NCBI RefSeq assembly: GCF_000238355.1
Contig: NZ_AHCA01000005.1
Span: forward strand, 287,656-351,655
Origin: Pseudoalteromonas haloplanktis ATCC 14393
GTDB lineage: Bacteria; Pseudomonadota; Gammaproteobacteria; Enterobacterales; Alteromonadaceae
Reading direction: 5' to 3'
DNA length: 64,000 nucleotides
Part shown: positions 59,686 to 64,000 of the stretch, piece after piece
Position numbering within the stretch: position 1 is the first letter of the stretch
Layout of the letters: every line of letters starts with the position of its first letter
Notes under the pieces: model-generated
What the model saw: only the letters and a program-made list of their open reading frames with translations
Database searches by the model: none
Told to the model about the DNA's origin: nothing
Program-made: the position numbers and the translations under genes

Positions 59686-60294
59686 GTGGAACATTATATT
59701 AGTTTATTCGTAAAAGCGGTTTTCATTGAAAACTTAGCTTTAGCCTTCTTCTTAGGTATGTGTACTTTCCTTGCTGTATCAAAGAAAGTAACAACGTCTA
59801 TCGGCCTAGGTGTGGCAGTTATCGTGGTATTGGGTATCTCTGTACCGGTAAATAACTTGGTTTATCATGCGGTTCTTGCACCGGGTGCATTAGAATGGCT
59901 TGGTTATCCTGAAGCGGATCTTAGCTTCTTACGTTTCTTGACTTTCATTGGTGTAATTGCAGCACTAGTACAAATTCTTGAAATGGCATTAGATAAGTTC
60001 TTCCCTGCACTATATAACGCGTTAGGTATCTTCCTACCATTGATCACAGTTAACTGTGCAATCTTTGGTGCGGTATCTTTCATGGTAGAGCGTAACTATA
60101 ACTTCGGCGAGTCTGTGGTTTATGGTATCGGTTCTGGTGTAGGTTGGGCGCTAGCAATTACATTACTTGCTGGTATTCGTGAAAAAATGAAATATTCAGA
60201 CGTGCCAGATGGCCTACGTGGTTTAGGTATTACCTTCATCACAGTTGGTTTAATGGGTCTTGGCTTTATGTCATTCTCTGGTATTTCACTTTAA
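59686..60294 (+). CDS. nqrE: Na+-translocating NADH:quinone reductase subunit E
   Basis: A 202-residue six-helix membrane subunit pairing with NqrD. It starts with GTG at 59686 after [21 protein letters not shown] and [12 protein letters not shown] contain the conserved cysteines. Confidence 0.96.
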   Translation: MEHYISLFVKAVFIENLALAFFLGMCTFLAVSKKVTTSIGLGVAVIVVLGISVPVNNLVYHAVLAPGALEWLGYPEADLSFLRFLTFIGVIAALVQILEMALDKFFPALYNALGIFLPLITVNCAIFGAVSFMVERNYNFGESVVYGIGSGVGWALAITLLAGIREKMKYSDVPDGLRGLGITFITVGLMGLGFMSFSGISL

Positions 60295-60313
60295 TAGGTA
60301 GCGAGGATAAATC

Positions 60314-61543
60314 ATGAGTTATGAGATTTTCTTAGGCGTTGGTGTTTTCATCGCTATCGTTGTACTACTAGTTTTAGTCATCATTGGTGCTAAATCTAAG
60401 TTAGTTGCAAGCGGTGACATCATCATCGGCATTAATGGCGACCCAGATAAAGCCATTAAAACATCAGCAGGTAGCAAGCTTTTAGGTGCGCTATCTGAAT
60501 CAGGTATCTTCGTATCATCTGCATGTGGTGGCGGTGGCTCTTGTGGTCAGTGTCGTGTACACATTAAAGAAGGTGGTGGTGATATCCTACCAACAGAACT
60601 TGATCACATTTCTAAAGGTGAAGCCCGTGAAGGCTGTCGTTTAGCGTGTCAGGTAAATGTTAAAAACGACATGGAAATTGAACTAGAAGAGTCAATTTTC
60701 GGTGTTAAAAAATGGGATTGTGAAGTTATCTCTAACGATAACAAAGCAACGTTCATTAAAGAACTTAAGCTACAAATTCCTGATGGTGAATCAGTACCGT
60801 TCCGTGCCGGTGGTTATATTCAAATTGAAGCCCCTGCGCACCACGTTAAATACGCTGATTTCGATGTACCAGAAGAGTACCGTGGCGACTGGAACCATTT
60901 TGGTTTCTTCAAGCTGGAGTCAAAAGTAGACGAAGAAACAATTCGTGCTTACTCAATGGCTAACTACCCAGAAGAAGAAGGCATCATCATGCTTAACGTG
61001 CGTATCGCTACGCCGCCACCAAGAGATTTAAGCTTACCTTGTGGTAAAATGTCATCGTACATTTGGTCACTTAAAGAAGGTGATAAAGTAACTATCTCTG
61101 GTCCATTTGGTGAATTCTTTGCCAAAGACACTGACGCTGAAATGGTATTCGTAGGTGGTGGTGCTGGTATGGCGCCAATGCGTTCACATATCTTTGACCA
61201 GCTTAAGCGCCTAAACTCTAAGCGTAAGATGAGCTTCTGGTATGGTGCGCGTTCTAAACGTGAAATGTTCTACGTAGAAGATTTTGACGGCTTAGCGGCT
61301 GAAAATGATAACTTCGTATGGCATACAGCACTTTCAGATCCGCAGCCTGAAGATAACTGGGAAGGCTATACTGGCTTTATCCATAACGTGTTATTTGAGA
61401 ACTATCTTAAAGATCACGAAGCGCCGGAAGATTGTGAGTTCTACATGTGTGGTCCTCCAATGATGAACGCCGCTGTTATCAATATGTTGAAAGACTTAGG
61501 TGTTGAAGACGAAAATATCTTACTAGATGATTTCGGTGGTTAA
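60314..61543 (+). CDS. nqrF: Na+-translocating NADH:quinone reductase subunit F
   Basis: A 409-residue NADH-oxidising subunit: one N-terminal helix, a ferredoxin-like 2Fe-2S domain with Cys71, Cys77, Cys80 and Cys112, and an FAD/NADH reductase domain (RAYSMANYP for [14 protein letters not shown] for NADH). Electrons pass from NADH through it into the complex. Last gene of the nqr core before a terminator. Confidence 0.97.
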   Translation: MSYEIFLGVGVFIAIVVLLVLVIIGAKSKLVASGDIIIGINGDPDKAIKTSAGSKLLGALSESGIFVSSACGGGGSCGQCRVHIKEGGGDILPTELDHISKGEAREGCRLACQVNVKNDMEIELEESIFGVKKWDCEVISNDNKATFIKELKLQIPDGESVPFRAGGYIQIEAPAHHVKYADFDVPEEYRGDWNHFGFFKLESKVDEETIRAYSMANYPEEEGIIMLNVRIATPPPRDLSLPCGKMSSYIWSLKEGDKVTISGPFGEFFAKDTDAEMVFVGGGAGMAPMRSHIFDQLKRLNSKRKMSFWYGARSKREMFYVEDFDGLAAENDNFVWHTALSDPQPEDNWEGYTGFIHNVLFENYLKDHEAPEDCEFYMCGPPMMNAAVINMLKDLGVEDENILLDDFGG

Positions 61544-61575
61544 TACCAAAACTAAATAAAATTAGTTAAAATACT

Positions 61576-61608
61576 AGCCCCGTAACAATAGCTGTTACGG
61601 GGCTTTTC
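61576..61608 (+). terminator. Terminator between nqrF and apbE
   Basis: A perfect 12-base stem AGCCCCGTAACA and complement with an ATAGC loop and four T. apbE follows only 29 bases later, so this may lower rather than abolish expression of apbE from the nqr promoter. Confidence 0.8.
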
Positions 61609-61637
61609 TATATTCTAACTTAACTAAGTAGGCTGCA

Positions 61638-62669
61638 ATGAATAGAGTATTTCATCCACAAGGCATCATTGCCTTATTCTTCCTTACCCTCACTTTACTC
61701 ATTAGTGGCTGTGGCCAGAGCGATGAACCACAAGAGCTTTACCTTGAAGGTAAAACGATGGGGACGACCTATCACATAAAGGTGTTTGCCAAGCAAGACA
61801 AGTTAGACGCATTGAACTTACAGCCAGAGATCACTCAGCTACTTAAAGATATTAATCAATCAATGTCGACCTATATACCCGATTCTGAGATCAATACATT
61901 TAATCGCCTCGCTGCGGAGCAAGTGATGCCAATTAGTAACGATTTTAGAGCGGTTGTTAGTGAGTCTATCCGTCTTGGCGAATCAACAAAAACCCTTGAT
62001 GTAACTATGGGCCCATTAATTGATTTATGGGGTTTTGGCCCTGATAAAAAACCAACAAAACGTCCAACCGACTCAGAGTTATCAGCGATGATTGCACAAA
62101 TTGGCGTTGATAAATTAATACTGACTGAGCAAGGATTAGCAAAAACAATCGATGGTTTGGAGCTGTCGTTTTCAGCTACTGCAAAAGGCTATGGCATAGA
62201 TAAAGTGGCTGAGTTATTAGAAAGTCACGATTTATCTAATTACATGGTTGAGATTGGCGGTGAATTAAGAGTTGCCGGTAAAAAACCTCATGATCAAGAT
62301 TGGCGCATCGCGATAGAGCAGCCGGATACAGAGCCTGGGGTGCGTAAAGTACATCGCGTTTTAGCGCCGGGTAATAATGGTATTGCCACATCTGGTGATT
62401 ACCGTATTTTTTATGAAATGGAAGGGGTTACTTACAGTCATTTAATTGATCCAGCAACTGGGATGCCGAGTCGCCATGATTTAGTGTCGGTGACTGTACT
62501 ACATCCATCCGCGATGACTGCTGACGGCCTTGCAACAGCGCTAACGGTAATGGGAATGGATAAAGCTAAGGCTTATGCTGAAAAATATGATTTACCCGTG
62601 TACTTAATTGGCAAATCAGATGATGGTTTAGTGACCTATTCTAGCCCAGCATTCAAACCCTATTTGTAG
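61638..62669 (+). CDS. apbE: FAD:protein FMN transferase
   Basis: 343 residues. A lipoprotein signal (LISGCG, Cys25) places it in the periplasm, where it attaches FMN to NqrB and NqrC. MGTTYHIKVF, SFSATAKGYGID, GGELRVAGK and ATSGDYR and the C-terminal DPATGMPS are typical. Linked to the nqr genes as usual. Confidence 0.95.
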   Translation: MNRVFHPQGIIALFFLTLTLLISGCGQSDEPQELYLEGKTMGTTYHIKVFAKQDKLDALNLQPEITQLLKDINQSMSTYIPDSEINTFNRLAAEQVMPISNDFRAVVSESIRLGESTKTLDVTMGPLIDLWGFGPDKKPTKRPTDSELSAMIAQIGVDKLILTEQGLAKTIDGLELSFSATAKGYGIDKVAELLESHDLSNYMVEIGGELRVAGKKPHDQDWRIAIEQPDTEPGVRKVHRVLAPGNNGIATSGDYRIFYEMEGVTYSHLIDPATGMPSRHDLVSVTVLHPSAMTADGLATALTVMGMDKAKAYAEKYDLPVYLIGKSDDGLVTYSSPAFKPYL

Positions 62670-62692
62670 ACAAGCGCAAAGCGGTTTATAAT
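62664..62692 (+). promoter_or_regulatory. Candidate nqrM promoter overlapping the apbE stop
   Basis: TTGTAG (62664-62669) and a perfect TATAAT (62687-62692) with a 17-base spacer. Start would be at about 62699-62700, the left edge of a hairpin. Confidence 0.6.
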
Positions 62693-62699
62693 ACACGCA

Positions 62700-62727
62700 G
62701 CTTGATGACTAGCATCAAGCATTTTTA
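62700..62727 (+). terminator. Hairpin between apbE and nqrM
   Basis: Eight-base arms GCTTGATG/CATCAAGC with a five-base loop (62700-62720) and then ATTTTTATT. It can be the apbE terminator, and also the 5' end stem of an nqrM transcript. Confidence 0.65.
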
Positions 62728-62751
62728 TTGCTGAACAATAGGGGCTAAGCA

Positions 62752-62964
62752 ATGTCACTTTTTCTTCTTACTTTTGGTTTATTGATTTTAATCGTTGCAG
62801 CAATGGCTGTAGGCATGATAGTGCAAAAGAAGTCTATGGCTAGTAGTTGTGGCGGTTTAGGCTCTGTTGGTATCGATAAGGCCTGTGATTGCGACGATCC
62901 ATGCGATAAACGCAAAAAGCGTATGGCCAAAGAGCAAGTTTGGAAAGAAAACCAAATTTTATAA
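62752..62964 (+). CDS. nqrM: Na+-NQR maturation protein NqrM
   Basis: 70 residues: one N-terminal helix (about 4-24) and a cysteine cluster Cys33, Cys45, Cys47 and Cys51 (DUF539). Needed to assemble the iron centre of NqrD/E. Basic C-terminal tail. It follows apbE by 82 bases. Confidence 0.93.
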   Translation: MSLFLLTFGLLILIVAAMAVGMIVQKKSMASSCGGLGSVGIDKACDCDDPCDKRKKRMAKEQVWKENQIL

Positions 62965-63000
62965 TTTATCTCTGACTGAAAATTTAAGTTTAGGTTAGTA

Positions 63001-63026
63001 AAAAGCGCCAGGTGGGCGCTTTTTTG
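63001..63026. terminator. Terminator between nqrM and the M14 gene
   Basis: AAAAAGCGCC and GGCGCTTTTTT around a five-base loop, with T runs on both strands, so it can serve both converging genes. Confidence 0.9.
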
Positions 63027-63029
63027 CGT

Positions 63030-63956
63030 TTACAATTTAATTAATTGCTCTCCTAGCACGGCATATTTGGCAGTACCTTGTTCACGTAATATAAAAGCCG
63101 CAGCGCCATGGCGAGTAGGCATAGCTGAAAGCGTATTGGCACATTGATAGCTTAACCAGTCACTTTGGTTGTTGATTAGTGTTAAATCACCAGAAAAACA
63201 GCTGTAGCCTTGTACTAATAGTTGACGATACTTCTCCGTTGTAAGGTCTAATGGCTTTGCTAGTGGGTAAGCTTTACCTGCATCAAAGCTGAGTGTGTGG
63301 GCATCTAGCTGGGTAAACCCCTGTCGAATACTGCTTATATCTCCCAGCTCATTGATTTGTGGGTAGCGTCCTTTAGCGTTAATCGCAATATCAGTAACGT
63401 AGCTGCCTTGTGGGCTGAGAATCGTCACATCATTGATGAGTAAATCTACCCATGCATCCTTAACATTAAACGGGATTGCTTGGTAGGTTGCTATTTCTTG
63501 TTGTTGCCACTTGTCAGATATCAGCTCATCAATCATTTGTACATACAGCATCCGATTGATTTTGCGAGCAACCTGCCGGTTTGGATCATGAGGGTAGGCG
63601 CCAGATTCTATCAGTATGGTACTGATCCCCATTTCAGAAAACGTATCACCAAAACTTCGGTATGAGTAGCTATCATTATACTTTGCTAAGTGATTGGGAA
63701 CCTCTTGTTCAATCAGTTTACTTAGTTGCGCAATTAATTTCATGGCATTGCCACGGCTTAGGTTAATTTCACGTTGCTGATTATATGCAGGAGCTAAAAC
63801 AGATATGGTTGCAGGGAGGCCTTTTTCACCTGCACCGTAATAAGCGTTTTGGTCATGAAGATTAAAGCCAAAGTCTGGCTTAAAACTTTTCGCCGCAGCC
63901 ATTAAAAGCTGGCCTTCAGGCGTTCTCAGCTGCATATTCTCCCTAGCTTTGATCAC
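63030..63956 (-). pseudogene. M14-type zinc carboxypeptidase, N-terminal half missing or out of frame
   Basis: 308 open codons from a GTG at 63956. The frame holds the third zinc ligand, His34 (FNLHDQN), and the catalytic glutamate, Glu117 (LIESGAY), but not the HxxE zinc motif that should lie upstream. Just upstream on the minus strand all three frames have stops within 30 bases (a TAA at 63966-63968 in this frame). The sequence encoding Asn-Ala-Ile-Gly is still readable in the next frame, as expected from the usual 'N-x-x-G-x-D-x-N-R' stretch before RENMQLRTPEG. So this looks like a frameshifted gene, or a sequencing error, with its 5' part beyond 64000. If real and complete as it stands, it would lack two zinc ligands. 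Confidence 0.6.
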
Positions 63957-64000
63957 CCAATGGCATTAACTTTGATCGCTTATTCTCATTAAGCTTTGAT

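Overview
This 64 kb window looks like ordinary chromosome of a marine gammaproteobacterium of the order Alteromonadales, most likely Pseudoalteromonas or a close relative. That is inference from gene content and order, an AT-rich base composition, a full Na+-translocating NQR operon, FabV, HemJ and familiar enterobacterial synteny blocks (holD-rimI; yjjV, ytjB/serB/radA; mrcB-hemL-clcA-erpA; ampG-ppi-yajG; serA-rpiA-fau). I see no prophage, insertion sequence, CRISPR array or rRNA operon. One tRNA gene (Trp) is present.

Layout. 1-2.2 kb: 3' part of guaA, tRNA-Trp, holD-rimI. 2.2-9.6 kb: an orphan hybrid histidine kinase, then a leftward iron-uptake cluster (tonB-exbB-exbD-TonB-dependent siderophore receptor) with a candidate Fur box. 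9.9-20.9 kb: translation and housekeeping genes (prfC, argS, pdxH, yjjV, ytjB, serB, radA) around an 828-residue protein with two PilZ domains. 21-23.2 kb: two poorly known envelope proteins in the most repeat-rich intergenic DNA of the window. 23.6-28.4 kb: serA, rpiA, fau, a small membrane protein and a secreted S10 peptidase, all leftward. 28.6-34.4 kb: a diguanylate cyclase response regulator, the sigma54/NtrC-type glnK-amtB operon, a Pmp3-family peptide and mrcB. 34.4-44.1 kb: a chemoreceptor, hemL, pyrB, hemJ, a ClC channel, an MHYT-PAS-GGDEF protein and erpA. 44.3-48.5 kb: an RND efflux pair. 48.5-55.4 kb: a small membrane protein divergent from a small XRE regulator, ampG-ppi-yajG-rlmG, alkB, bolA and fabV. 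55.7-63 kb: nqrABCDEF-apbE-nqrM. The right edge holds a broken or N-terminally truncated M14 carboxypeptidase.

How the genes work together. nqrA-F encode the Na+ pump, apbE attaches its FMN groups and nqrM supports its iron site. glnK and amtB form the ammonium-sensing and transport pair. TonB-ExbBD energise the adjacent receptor. hemL and hemJ are two steps of haem synthesis, and erpA supplies Fe-S clusters. Two GGDEF proteins and the double-PilZ protein are three c-di-GMP elements in one window.

Most notable non-gene signals: (i) several intergenic arrays with a strict 7-bp period, most units beginning TAG, lying next to gene ends, one of which supplies the serA stop codon; (ii) a 32-bp exact duplication of the pdxH start region beside one such array; (iii) a near-consensus NtrC site that is also the terminator hairpin of the gene upstream of glnK; (iv) a 29-bp near-perfect palindrome at the promoter of the small XRE gene; (v) a promoter and 5'-end hairpin that give nqrM its own transcript. 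I found no clearly new multi-gene system.
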